From Fibrobacter sp. (GTDB taxonomy: Bacteria; Fibrobacterota; Fibrobacteria; Fibrobacterales; Fibrobacteraceae): a DNA stretch of 23,401 nucleotides. How positions within the stretch are numbered: the first letter of the stretch is position 1; every line of letters begins with the position of its first letter. Under the pieces are notes generated by a model, which was given only the letters and a program-made list of their open reading frames with translations, was not told the origin of the DNA and did not search any database. Location of the stretch: contig JAFZOV010000077.1 in NCBI GenBank assembly GCA_017550445.1, forward strand, positions 1-23,401, in the 5' to 3' direction. Below are positions 1 through 7,119 of this stretch, piece after piece. The position numbers and the translations under genes are program-made.

Positions 1-1327
1 CCTTGCCGAGTTCTTCTTCGATGCGGAGGAGGCGGTTGTACTTGCACACGCGGTCCGTACGGGAGAGAGAACCAGTCTTGATCTGGCCAGCGGCAGTACC
101 GACGGCGAGGTCAGCAATGAAGGTGTCTTCGGTTTCGCCAGAGCGGTGAGAAACGATCGGAGCGTAGCCTTCGTTCTGAGCGCGCTTGATGGCAGCGAGA
201 GTTTCAGACACAGAACCGACCTGGTTCACCTTGATGAGGATAGCGTTGGCGATGCCAGCCTTGATGCCTTCGTCGAAGATGGTCGGGTTGGTAACGAACA
301 GGTCGTCACCCACGAGGTTGATCTTGGAACCGAGCTTGTCGGTCATGACCTTCCAGCCAGCCCAGTCAGCTTCATCGAGACCGTCTTCAATGGAGAAGAT
401 GGAGTACTTGTCGATGAGCTTTTCATAGAGCTTCACCATGTCGGCAGACTTAACAGTCTTCTTGGTGCTCTTCTTGAAGGTGTAGGTTTCCGGCTTGCCA
501 GCCTTGGTGTTCTTGTCGCAGAATTCGGAAGAAGCAACGTCAAGAGCGATCTTGATGTCAGTGCCGAACTTGTAACCGGCATTGGTCGTTGCAGCCTTGA
601 GAGCGTCGAGAGCCTTTTCGAGGGTCATCACGCCAGTGATTTCGTAACCGAACTTGTTCTTAGCCGGCTTGATAGAAACGCCAGGAGCGAAGCCACCTTC
701 GTCACCGACGGTCGTGTCGAAGCCACCCTTCTTCAGCACAGCCTTGAGGGCGTGGAAGATTTCGGTGACCATCTGGAGACCCTTGGAGAAAGTCTTAGCG
801 CCAACCGGGGCGATCATGAATTCCTGGAAGTCGATCGGAGCGGAGGAGTGAGCACCGCCGTTGATCACGTTGCACATCGGGCACGGGAGAGTGAGCTTCT
901 TGGTGCCATGGAGCTTGGCGATGTACTGGTAAAGCGGAAGGCCAGCATCCTTAGCGGCAGCAACGCAAACAGCCATAGAAACGCCGAGGATAGCGTTTGC
1001 ACCGAGCTTGTTCTTGAGCATGCGGTTGCCGTCGAGAGCGATCATAGCGTCATCAACTTCGGTCTGCTTGGCCGGATCCATGCCAATGATCTTCTTAGCA
1101 ATCTTGGTGTTCACGTTCTTCACAGCAGTGAGGACGCCCTTACCGAGGTAGGTCTTCTTGTCACCGTCGCGGAGTTCGCAAGCTTCGCGTTCGCCGGTGG
1201 AAGCGCCGCTCGGAACAGCAGCGTGACCGGTCACGCCGTTTTCGAGGGTAACATCAACTTCGAGAGAGGGATTGCCGCGAGAGTCGAGAATCTGGCGGGC
1301 AACAACGGATTTGATTTTAGAAGCCAT
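1..1327 (-). CDS. eno: Enolase (phosphopyruvate hydratase), 3' end cut by window edge
   Basis: Enolase interconverts 2-phosphoglycerate and phosphoenolpyruvate in glycolysis, as a cytoplasmic Mg-dependent enzyme. About 442 codons are visible from the ATG at 1327, and the frame runs off the left edge without a stop. Family motifs seen in order are NPSLEVDV near the N-terminus, the VINGGAH loop, [33 protein letters not shown] with the catalytic lysine, [10 protein letters not shown] and [10 protein letters not shown]. These cover the metal ligands and the catalytic Glu and Lys residues of the family. The visible length already matches complete bacterial enolases (about 430 residues), so only a few C-terminal residues are missing. 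Codon use is strongly biased, as expected for a highly expressed gene. The start follows a weak AAGG-like ribosome site. Identity is certain. Confidence 0.97.
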   Translation of the reverse strand, partial: MASKIKSVVARQILDSRGNPSLEVDVTLENGVTGHAAVPSGASTGEREACELRDGDKKTYLGKGVLTAVKNVNTKIAKKIIGMDPAKQTEVDDAMIALDGNRMLKNKLGANAILGVSMAVCVAAAKDAGLPLYQYIAKLHGTKKLTLPCPMCNVINGGAHSSAPIDFQEFMIAPVGAKTFSKGLQMVTEIFHALKAVLKKGGFDTTVGDEGGFAPGVSIKPAKNKFGYEITGVMTLEKALDALKAATTNAGYKFGTDIKIALDVASSEFCDKNTKAGKPETYTFKKSTKKTVKSADMVKLYEKLIDKYSIFSIEDGLDEADWAGWKVMTDKLGSKINLVGDDLFVTNPTIFDEGIKAGIANAILIKVNQVGSVSETLAAIKRAQNEGYAPIVSHRSGETEDTFIADLAVGTAAGQIKTGSLSRTDRVCKYNRLLRIEEELGK

Positions 1328-1365
1328 TTTTTAGCCTTTTTGTTTAGTGTGAGATTTTATGCGTG

Positions 1366-1373
1366 CAAATATA
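1366..1373 (-). promoter_or_regulatory. Candidate -7 box for eno (TATATTTG)
   Basis: On the minus strand this reads TATATTTG, a perfect match to the Bacteroidota -7 consensus TAnnTTTG, and it lies 38 nt upstream of the eno start. The same string within CTATATTTGCAC occurs in front of rpsL. No TTG is found 19-21 nt further upstream, where the -33 box should be; that region is occupied by the GTGGTTAG repeats. The call therefore rests on the -7 box and its position only. Confidence 0.5.
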
Positions 1374-1380
1374 GAAAAAA

Positions 1381-1459
1381 GTGGTTAATGGTTGGTGATT
1401 AGTGGTTAGTGGTTAGAAAAAAAATGTGAAGATTTAGTGATTAGTGGTTAGCTGGTTAG
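1381..1459 (+). repeat. Imperfect GTGGTTAG / GTGATTAG repeat patch
   Basis: The stretch consists largely of short units such as GTGGTTAA, GTGATTAG, GTGGTTAG and CTGGTTAG, broken by an A-rich spacer at about 1417-1436. The 15-mer GTGATTAGTGGTTAG occurs twice, at 1395-1409 and 1437-1451. It lies between the divergent eno and lipoprotein genes, immediately upstream of the eno -7 box. No open reading frame or stable inverted repeat explains it. It could be a slipped-strand expansion or a degenerate interspersed repeat; its function is unknown. Confidence 0.7.
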
Positions 1460-1504
1460 ATGAAATTAGCAAAAAGTTGGGAAAAAACTATCATTTACAA
1501 CAAG

Positions 1505-2329
1505 ATGAAATGCATTATTGTTCTTATCACGGTCCTGTTACTAGTAGCATGTAACAAAGAGCAAAAGCCCGTAACGTTTTCAGAAGAGGAAAGCTTTATG
1601 GATGTTACTCCAAAATTCTATTCCGTAAACGGGGCGAAAATAGGCCTCACCGACAAAGACCTCATCGAAAACGGCAAAGATTCCGCAAAAGCCATTATAG
1701 AGATATTCAGAACAAAAGAGAATTTCAACAAGATGTGGTATAACGACAAATTAAAAAAGCCTGCCCCAGAAGAAAGAGTCCGCATACATTTTGACGAAAA
1801 TCTCCCTTACAAAGCACTCCATAGGGTTTTAACAGCTATCCGCATAGCAAGCATATCAGAAATTGAATACGTTATCGGAGACGATTTCAAGAACCCATTC
1901 AAAGTTCCCTACTTCACAATAAAACAATCTCCTATAACAGAGAGCCTTTTTGCCAGCATTATTCGTTTAGAACTGAAAGGTGTAAGTGAAGACAATCTCG
2001 ACTTACGCACATTGAACGAGTCGCACAGAAAAATGGCTCTCTATGATTTGAACAAATGCCGCTGGCCCAAAGTTTCCATTTATGTCAAAGAAGAAAATGA
2101 TTCATTATTTTATTATATGTACATCCATAAATCTATATTCCCCCACAAGGGGGATCCGCGAAAATTCCTTAATGAGTCAGAATTATGGAATTACATTGAC
2201 AGCATGGGTATAAAAAGACAATTGGAAAGCAAAGCCTGCGACAAGCACATCGGTTTCTACCCGGATTCAAACATTCCCTTAAAAGAACTCGTTCCAACGA
2301 TGCGAAAAATAGAAGCATTCCGAAAGTAA
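1505..2329 (+). CDS. Lipoprotein with two ExbD/TolR-like segments, function unknown
   Basis: A predicted 274-residue lipoprotein. From the ATG at 1505 the N-terminus is MKCIIVLITVLLLVACNKEQ, a short hydrophobic signal ending in the lipobox LVAC, so Cys16 would be lipidated. A longer frame opens at 1460 but would place 15 polar residues before the signal, so 1505 is preferred; neither start has a clear ribosome site. Two segments resemble each other and the periplasmic domain of ExbD/TolR: DENLPYKALHRVLTAI (about residues 97-112) and DSNIPLKELVPTMRKI (about 254-269), each preceded by a short beta-like stretch. The gene uses TTA and CTA codons and is AT-rich, unlike the flanking housekeeping genes. 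It converges on the A-B-C operon with a single base between the stop codons. I do not recognise a named family, and the ExbD-like reading is inference. Confidence 0.75.
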   Translation: MKCIIVLITVLLLVACNKEQKPVTFSEEESFMDVTPKFYSVNGAKIGLTDKDLIENGKDSAKAIIEIFRTKENFNKMWYNDKLKKPAPEERVRIHFDENLPYKALHRVLTAIRIASISEIEYVIGDDFKNPFKVPYFTIKQSPITESLFASIIRLELKGVSEDNLDLRTLNESHRKMALYDLNKCRWPKVSIYVKEENDSLFYYMYIHKSIFPHKGDPRKFLNESELWNYIDSMGIKRQLESKACDKHIGFYPDSNIPLKELVPTMRKIEAFRK

Positions 2330-2330
2330 C

Positions 2331-3689
2331 CTAGCGATTATCCCAAGCGTTGCACTTGTCGAGCGCTTCTTTCATCGAATTCAACTGGCCCTTACTAAAC
2401 TTTTCATAGAGGACTCTGCGCGTTCCCTTGTAGAACGCCATGCCCGCTGTTTTTCGTGCAGCCTCGTCGCCCAACTTTTGAACGGTCTTTTTAGATACAT
2501 TGGCCGGCAACAGAATCTCCATCACAGGATCATCGTATTTTAAAGAGTCCATAAACGAAACCGCATCTTTCGCTTCTTTCAATCGCGCATACTGCCAAAA
2601 CGCTTCGCGGTCCCAACCGCTAAATTCACCTTTTCCGTTCATCACGAAATCTAGGCCATGCTCTTTGGCCTTGCAACCTTTTGGCGATGTCAACTTTGTT
2701 TCGCAAGAATAAAATGGAGTTTCTCGTTTTTTCATTTCTTTAAATCCATTGAAGTTCTCGTAGCAATAAGTTCTTGTAAATTTTCCATAACAAACATCTT
2801 CAGAATAAAATTGATTCGGCACATTCGACCCGAATACTAAATAGCGCTTTCCATCCACTTCAAAGCACTCCAAGCTTTCTTCTGACGCCTCGGGCTTATC
2901 AATCATGTTCATCCGTTTGGTGCTTCCATAAGAATTAACAGGATGGTGTTTCTCATTAGCGTTATCATAATAGCATGGAAACACTCCTTCTGCCAGTACC
3001 ATGTCTTCTTCCGAAGAGTAACCGTTTCTACGCCACTCCCATACGGTTTCCAAGGAGTCCTCATCAAGAGAGTCGTCTTCTGTTGAATCCACTTCCGTTT
3101 TCGTGTCGACAACTTCTGTTTTCTTCTCTGACGCTGAAACTTCTACAGGAGGGCACGGCCCATCGATAACAACATTCAGCTTTGTCTTTAATGTTATAGA
3201 CTCGTAAGATGGGCACAAACATGAAAGTGTCGTCTCCCAATCCGCCTTGAACTTTTTACCATAAAGTTTTTTCACAGATGTAGTATCTATCGGTTTTTCG
3301 TTTCCGCAAAGACAGCCGCCCTCCCTCGTATCCAATTCGTCTATAAACGGACTCATAACGCTTCTTTTTTTTAATCGCTCCGTATCCGAGCACACTTTGC
3401 AACTAAATTTATCTGAATTTCCATCATATTCCCCGCTCATTTCAATTTGCCAGCCTTTAAAATTCAATACGAACTTATTTTTCCAAACAATTCGCCCACA
3501 CGTCAAAGAGTCAGGCCATTTCCATTTTGAATTCGGATTAATTTTTTTAACAGCCTTTATGCCCAAATCAAAATCGTCCGCAGTTTCATCAAATGACGAA
3601 ACGCAGAAATGCGCCGTCGAGGGCTCCTTCGCAAAAAGAGAACCAACCAACACGACCATCATAAGCAGGATCAACTTTACAGTTTTCAT
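2331..3689 (-). CDS. Exported two-module cysteine-rich protein C (B-like module fused to A-like module)
   Basis: A predicted 452-residue exported protein of unknown function, third gene of the minus-strand operon. The start at 3689 gives a signal peptide (MKTVKLILLMMVVLVGSLFA, then KEPS). Upstream in-frame codons lie inside the preceding gene, and this ATG overlaps that gene's TGA as ATGA, suggesting translational coupling. Module 1 (about 21-180) has FC, WKWPDSLTC, CKVC, CLC, LYGKKFKADW and DGPC, matching elements of protein B. An acidic Ser/Thr-rich linker (about 181-215) follows. Module 2 (about 235-452) matches protein A: FPCY, SNVPNQF, YCYEN, FYSCE, KGCK, TAGMAFY and a final KCNAW. The many conserved cysteines suggest disulfides outside the cytoplasm. 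No known enzyme motif is visible. Confidence 0.8.
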   Translation of the reverse strand: MKTVKLILLMMVVLVGSLFAKEPSTAHFCVSSFDETADDFDLGIKAVKKINPNSKWKWPDSLTCGRIVWKNKFVLNFKGWQIEMSGEYDGNSDKFSCKVCSDTERLKKRSVMSPFIDELDTREGGCLCGNEKPIDTTSVKKLYGKKFKADWETTLSCLCPSYESITLKTKLNVVIDGPCPPVEVSASEKKTEVVDTKTEVDSTEDDSLDEDSLETVWEWRRNGYSSEEDMVLAEGVFPCYYDNANEKHHPVNSYGSTKRMNMIDKPEASEESLECFEVDGKRYLVFGSNVPNQFYSEDVCYGKFTRTYCYENFNGFKEMKKRETPFYSCETKLTSPKGCKAKEHGLDFVMNGKGEFSGWDREAFWQYARLKEAKDAVSFMDSLKYDDPVMEILLPANVSKKTVQKLGDEAARKTAGMAFYKGTRRVLYEKFSKGQLNSMKEALDKCNAWDNR

Positions 3690-4831
3690 GGCAAAAGGTC
3701 CTTCACTTCGATGCATTTGGCCGGACATATATAACCATCGCCGCAATTTTCCCAATGTCCAACAATACTTTTTGTATGGAGTAGGACATCTTCGACCTGT
3801 TCCAATTCGAAAATATTCTGTTTCTTTTTCTCCTGCAAATCATGCTTAGTACATTTGCCGCCGATACGGGCATAAAGCAACACATTTCTTTCAATAGTAT
3901 CATAATTGCAAGTCAGTACATTCCTTGACATAACAGGAATATTCTTCCCGTATAATTTTTTTGCAGGAATACCCTTGAGCGCATCCGCACCGATATACTT
4001 AGGAATGGGCAGATAGACCTTGGTCGCAATGACGCTTGTCGCATTGCAGGTATCCTGCTCCACAAAATGTGTCAACATTCGTTTTCCATATTCCGCAAAA
4101 TCCATTTCGTACGACTTTTCGACACGCATCGCACCTTCGCACTTCATCTTTTTTCCATCGGCAAAAGTAAGCTTCGGCAACACATCGTAATAATTAGTCA
4201 AATGAAGTTCCGCTTCTTTCCCGCCAGCGACGCAATATTCCACAACAGGAATCGTATCGTTACATTCGCCCACGAACCGTGCCAAAAAGTCTCGCTTCAT
4301 CGGAGGAAATTTACCATTGCCATTGGTATCCCATTCGCCTTTCCAACGGCCCTTGAAAACTTGCCCATAAAAAGGCTTCAATGATTCGCGAGCGTTGCGA
4401 AGATAGAATGTAGCCTTATCCTCATATTCTTCACTTTTTCTACAGCAGGCGTTTTCATCTTTACTGCCGTACAATTTTATTTTCCTGATGCGTTCCAATT
4501 TAATCGGCCTTTTGGGGCAATGAGTACAGACGGCAATTCCTCCACCACCGCCACCCAATAAACCAACTAAACCATCTTCTCGGCATTCAATATCAAATGG
4601 GAAAAAGACTTTGCTTTCCGTTTCCCATTTGGCACGACACGGAGTGTGTTCGCAAGGAATCGAATCGGGATAGTTCCACTCCTTGATAGGTTCATCAAGG
4701 TCCTTTATCAGCAAAGGAACGTATGTACTATCGTCTAGAATCTTGGCGCAGTATTCTGCAATGCGGGGTGTTTCTGCCAGCGCTCCAGAAACAAAACAAA
4801 GATAGGCTATGCAAATACTATGGAATTTCAT
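3686..4831 (-). CDS. Exported cysteine-rich protein B with internal duplication
   Basis: A predicted 381-residue exported protein, second gene of the operon. MKFHSICIAYLCFVSGALA is a signal peptide with cleavage likely before ETPRIAEYC. Two similar halves are visible: residues 20-190 (EYC, EWNYPDSIPC, CTHC, CC, FYGQVFKGRW, FVGEC) and 195-327 (EYC, CEGAM, KKLYGKN, LTC, RIGGKC). The first half also matches module 1 of protein C. A run of six glycines (about 93-98, within LLGGGGGGIA) interrupts the first half. The C-terminal 50 residues (CGDGYICPAKC) add more cysteines. The start overlaps the end of gene A by 14 nt and the stop overlaps gene C as ATGA, so the three genes are almost certainly co-transcribed. 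No named family is recognised. Confidence 0.8.
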   Translation of the reverse strand: MKFHSICIAYLCFVSGALAETPRIAEYCAKILDDSTYVPLLIKDLDEPIKEWNYPDSIPCEHTPCRAKWETESKVFFPFDIECREDGLVGLLGGGGGGIAVCTHCPKRPIKLERIRKIKLYGSKDENACCRKSEEYEDKATFYLRNARESLKPFYGQVFKGRWKGEWDTNGNGKFPPMKRDFLARFVGECNDTIPVVEYCVAGGKEAELHLTNYYDVLPKLTFADGKKMKCEGAMRVEKSYEMDFAEYGKRMLTHFVEQDTCNATSVIATKVYLPIPKYIGADALKGIPAKKLYGKNIPVMSRNVLTCNYDTIERNVLLYARIGGKCTKHDLQEKKKQNIFELEQVEDVLLHTKSIVGHWENCGDGYICPAKCIEVKDLLP

Positions 4832-5597
4832 GCGCCATCCCCCAGTCCTTACAGGTTTTCATCACATCAGCTAGCGAAGAGAAGTTTCCTCGTTTATAAG
4901 ATTTACTTTCGACCTTTTGGGTCCGCAAATAGAAATCCATTCCCGTCAACCTGGGCGCAGCAGAATTCCACGCCTCCACGACATCTTCGTCTTTCAAGCC
5001 CCACGGCAATATTTGGTAAAAGCCCCATGACTTATGATTTTTCAAAAGCCAGCCCATCAAGGAATCCAAACTTTTCCTTTTATTCGCCTCGAAATAGTAA
5101 AGCAAGGCTTTTCGCGAAAGATTCGACATTTTCAAATCTTCAGTTACAAGAATTTCCATTCCCTTTTCCACAGGCTTGCAACCTTTGGCTGTCGCCTCCG
5201 TATTCTTGCAAGAGTTAAAATAGAGTCCAGACTTTTTCGTATAACGCAGAATTTCTACATCTTCGCCAAGATTGCCGCAATTCATGTTATCATCGTAACA
5301 GCGAGACTTGCTGCCCCAAAAAACGCTATCGCGAATCTGTTCCGGAATATTGCTCCGGGCAATTATATACGCATGACCTTCGCCATAAAAACAATCCACC
5401 TTATTTTCAACAAAGGCCAATTCGCCATCCATCGGCATTGTCGTGGAACTCGCGTAATTCGCAATCTTGCAAAAATGACCGTGAGGCTCATAGCACGGAA
5501 AAATATCCTTAGCGCCCTGCGGAATTCTTATCATTCCTGCGAAGCCAGCAACAATCGCTAAGCAAATCACAATCCAAAGAAGCTTCAATCCACCCAT
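4818..5597 (-). CDS. Exported or membrane-anchored cysteine-rich protein A
   Basis: A predicted 259-residue protein, first gene of the A-B-C operon. The ATG at 5597 begins MGGLKLLWIVICLAIVAGF, a signal anchor or signal peptide, and follows a GGGGAATAGG ribosome site. A longer frame from 5645 would begin upstream of the -7 box at 5630-5637, so it is rejected. The exported part contains FPCY, VDCF, SNIPEQI, SRCYDDN, FNSCKN, KGCK, LTGMDFY and the terminal KTCKDW, all in the same order as in module 2 of protein C, so the two are paralogous. In A the region stands alone, whereas in C it is fused behind a B-like module. No catalytic motif is visible. An extracytoplasmic structural or binding role is plausible but unproven. 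Confidence 0.78.
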   Translation of the reverse strand: MGGLKLLWIVICLAIVAGFAGMIRIPQGAKDIFPCYEPHGHFCKIANYASSTTMPMDGELAFVENKVDCFYGEGHAYIIARSNIPEQIRDSVFWGSKSRCYDDNMNCGNLGEDVEILRYTKKSGLYFNSCKNTEATAKGCKPVEKGMEILVTEDLKMSNLSRKALLYYFEANKRKSLDSLMGWLLKNHKSWGFYQILPWGLKDEDVVEAWNSAAPRLTGMDFYLRTQKVESKSYKRGNFSSLADVMKTCKDWGMAHEIP

Positions 5598-5629
5598 CGA
5601 CCTATTCCCCGAATCACGTTGCACGTTTA

Positions 5630-5659
5630 TAAATATAACATACAAAAATATAATTCCAA
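5630..5659 (-). promoter_or_regulatory. Promoter of the A-B-C operon (TTG-N19-TATATTTA)
   Basis: Read on the minus strand, TTG (5657-5659) is followed after 19 nt by TATATTTA (5630-5637), one base short of the Bacteroidota -7 consensus TAnnTTTG. Transcription would start near 5623, leaving a leader of about 26 nt with a GGGGAATAGG ribosome site before the ATG at 5597. It lies in the 71-nt gap after the regulator gene, so the operon can be expressed independently, though read-through from the regulator is not excluded because no clear terminator is seen in the gap. Confidence 0.55.
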
Positions 5660-5668
5660 GAAAAAGGC

Positions 5669-6988
5669 TTATTTTTCCACCACATGCCCCGAAAGCTCCC
5701 TAAAATCATCTTTTTTATACAAAGTAACACCAGGGGATACCAGGTGGAATACGGACTGTTCCGCAAGGGCATCGAGGCTGAACTCAAAGGAATCCAGACG
5801 GTTGCGGTAACTGTCGTTGGAATTGTCGAACGACACCATGTAAGGCGGGCGCTTGAGCTTACCCTGCTCCACAAGCGATAAAATTTCCACCCCTACCCTA
5901 TCGTTAGACACGACCCACGCATCTACAGGCGGAATCTCTTTCACCAGCTTTAGCAAAATACGGCTAAAAAGTTCGTGCACCCCCTTCTCCTGCATAAAAT
6001 CAAAATGGCTCGCATGGCTCGCATCGGTCGCCTCGACTACATCGAGCCCCACCTTCTTGAGCCCTTTCAAACGATCCCTCGACCACATGCTCATGTGGTA
6101 AGGCGAAATAAAGGCGACGCGTTCCATTCCCCTTTCTTTCAAGAAATGCCCCACCGCGCGCCCCGGAAAATCACCAAAGGCCAAATTGAAGAACGCGTAA
6201 CGCTTTTCTTTTTTTAACGCGCGGGGAATGTCGTACAGCGGGTGTTCCCACCACACCGAAATCGGGAACCGCGTGCAGGCAAGCAGGGCAAAGAGTTTGC
6301 TTATGTTGAACACCAGCATTGTCGAAACGACGGCACCGAAGTATTCGCCACAGTCCTCCAGCCGAACCCGGTTTCCGGCGGCATCTAGAAAAAGCCCCGC
6401 GTTCTCATAGTATCCAAGCGCCTTGACTTTAAGCTTGTTGCGGCGCGCCTCGGCATACACCTTCTGCATGAACGTAAGTTCACGTTCGCCAAGCCCGTTA
6501 AAATCCCCGTTCGGATTGCAACGCATAATCAAGAGGATTTCCTTCAAGTTGGCCGCAGACGACCTTGTATTCTTGAAGTAGTAACGCCCGCGGCCCTTGC
6601 GGTCGAGCACTCCCCTTTCACGCAGCATTTCAAGGGTACGGCTCATGGAGCCCGACGTGGTCCTGTAAACTAAGCACAAGTCCTTAATCGACGGCAGCGT
6701 ACTGTCTACCGAAATCTTGCCGGATTTCCAGTCTTCTAAAAGCAAGCGTTCCAGGCGTTCAGTCTCGTGCTCGCTTGCGTCTACCACGATTTCGGGCTTT
6801 TGGCCCCAAAAGTAACCATTACCGTGCTCTCCGTAGATTTTCCCTTGTTCTACCAAGCGCTTGTACGCCTGGAAAACCGTAAAGGTCGAGGCATGCAATG
6901 ACGCAGCCACCTTGCGCACAGATGGAAGCCTTGCGCCGTCCTTGAATCCGGACGATTCTATCCACTTGCAAAATTCATCGACAGTCAT
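5669..6988 (-). CDS. Transcription regulator: two tandem GntR-type winged helices plus LacI-type ligand-binding domain
   Basis: A predicted 439-residue cytoplasmic DNA-binding regulator. Residues 5-61 form a GntR-type winged helix (LPSVRKVAASLHASTFTVFQ, then AYKRLVEQGKI and GNGYF). Residues about 76-138 repeat the pattern (LPSIKDLC, SRTLEMLRERGVL, GRGRYYF). From about 148 on the protein resembles the periplasmic-binding-like domain of LacI/GalR and AraR regulators: HFLKERGMERVAFISPYH with a following RDRLKGLKKVGLDV, and DAWVVSNDRVGVEIL with MVSFDNSND. B. subtilis AraR has one GntR winged helix before such a domain; a second copy is unusual. The start has a GGAGG site. The gene is divergent from the GH26 gene with 131 nt between them, so control of that hemicellulase by a sugar ligand is the likely role. 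Ligand and operator are not known. Confidence 0.88.
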   Translation of the reverse strand: MTVDEFCKWIESSGFKDGARLPSVRKVAASLHASTFTVFQAYKRLVEQGKIYGEHGNGYFWGQKPEIVVDASEHETERLERLLLEDWKSGKISVDSTLPSIKDLCLVYRTTSGSMSRTLEMLRERGVLDRKGRGRYYFKNTRSSAANLKEILLIMRCNPNGDFNGLGERELTFMQKVYAEARRNKLKVKALGYYENAGLFLDAAGNRVRLEDCGEYFGAVVSTMLVFNISKLFALLACTRFPISVWWEHPLYDIPRALKKEKRYAFFNLAFGDFPGRAVGHFLKERGMERVAFISPYHMSMWSRDRLKGLKKVGLDVVEATDASHASHFDFMQEKGVHELFSRILLKLVKEIPPVDAWVVSNDRVGVEILSLVEQGKLKRPPYMVSFDNSNDSYRNRLDSFEFSLDALAEQSVFHLVSPGVTLYKKDDFRELSGHVVEK

Positions 6989-7023
6989 GGAGCCTCCGTT
7001 ATAACACTAGATACACTTTAACA

Positions 7024-7054
7024 TAAATATAAACAATTAAATAGTCTTTCACAA
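7024..7054 (-). promoter_or_regulatory. Promoter of the regulator gene (TTTTG-N20-TATATTTA)
   Basis: On the minus strand a TTG (7052-7054), part of TTTTG, is followed after exactly 20 nt by TATATTTA (7024-7031). This fits the Bacteroidota pattern TTTG-N19-21-TAnnTTTG except for the last base. The predicted transcription start is near 7017, giving a leader of about 29 nt. The -33 box lies inside the region expected to hold the divergent GH26 promoter, so the two promoters probably overlap. Confidence 0.6.
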
Positions 7055-7065
7055 AATCCCGAACA

Positions 7066-7073
7066 TATCTTTA
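7066..7073 (+). promoter_or_regulatory. Possible -7 box for the GH26 gene (TATCTTTA)
   Basis: TATCTTTA differs from the consensus TAnnTTTG only at the last base and lies 46 nt upstream of the GH26 start. No TTG is present 19-21 nt upstream, so the -33 box is poor, as might be expected for a promoter needing an activator. This is a tentative call. Confidence 0.35.
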
Positions 7074-7093
7074 AAACGTAAAACAACATCACC

Positions 7094-7106
7094 GGCGTTT
7101 AACGCC
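7094..7106. promoter_or_regulatory. Perfect palindrome GGCGTT-T-AACGCC, candidate operator
   Basis: A 13-nt perfect inverted repeat with a single central base lies in the GH26 leader, ending 5 nt before the GGGG ribosome site at 7111-7114. Its left part GGCGTTTAA recurs upstream of the GH8 gene on that gene's sense strand (10157-10165). It is small for a structural hairpin but typical for a dimeric repressor site. The adjacent tandem winged-helix regulator is the obvious candidate to bind it; binding is inferred. Confidence 0.45.
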
Positions 7107-7119
7107 TATCGGGGTTTAT

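Noticed and set aside
146..1402. Plus-strand open frame opposite eno
   Set aside because: Register-matched shadow of enolase, extending into the repeat patch; no family match.
1381..1459. CRISPR-like array
   Set aside because: The units are 7-15 nt, irregular and without unique spacers of constant length; no cas genes are nearby.
3397..3849. Plus-strand open frame of 150 codons across the B/C junction
   Set aside because: It overlaps two well supported exported proteins on the minus strand and shows no signal, ribosome site or family motif.
5672..5700. Possible terminator after the regulator gene (GAAAAATAAGCCTTTTTC)
   Set aside because: The stem would be a short, purely A-T pairing of a few bases at the end of the coding sequence; too weak to call.
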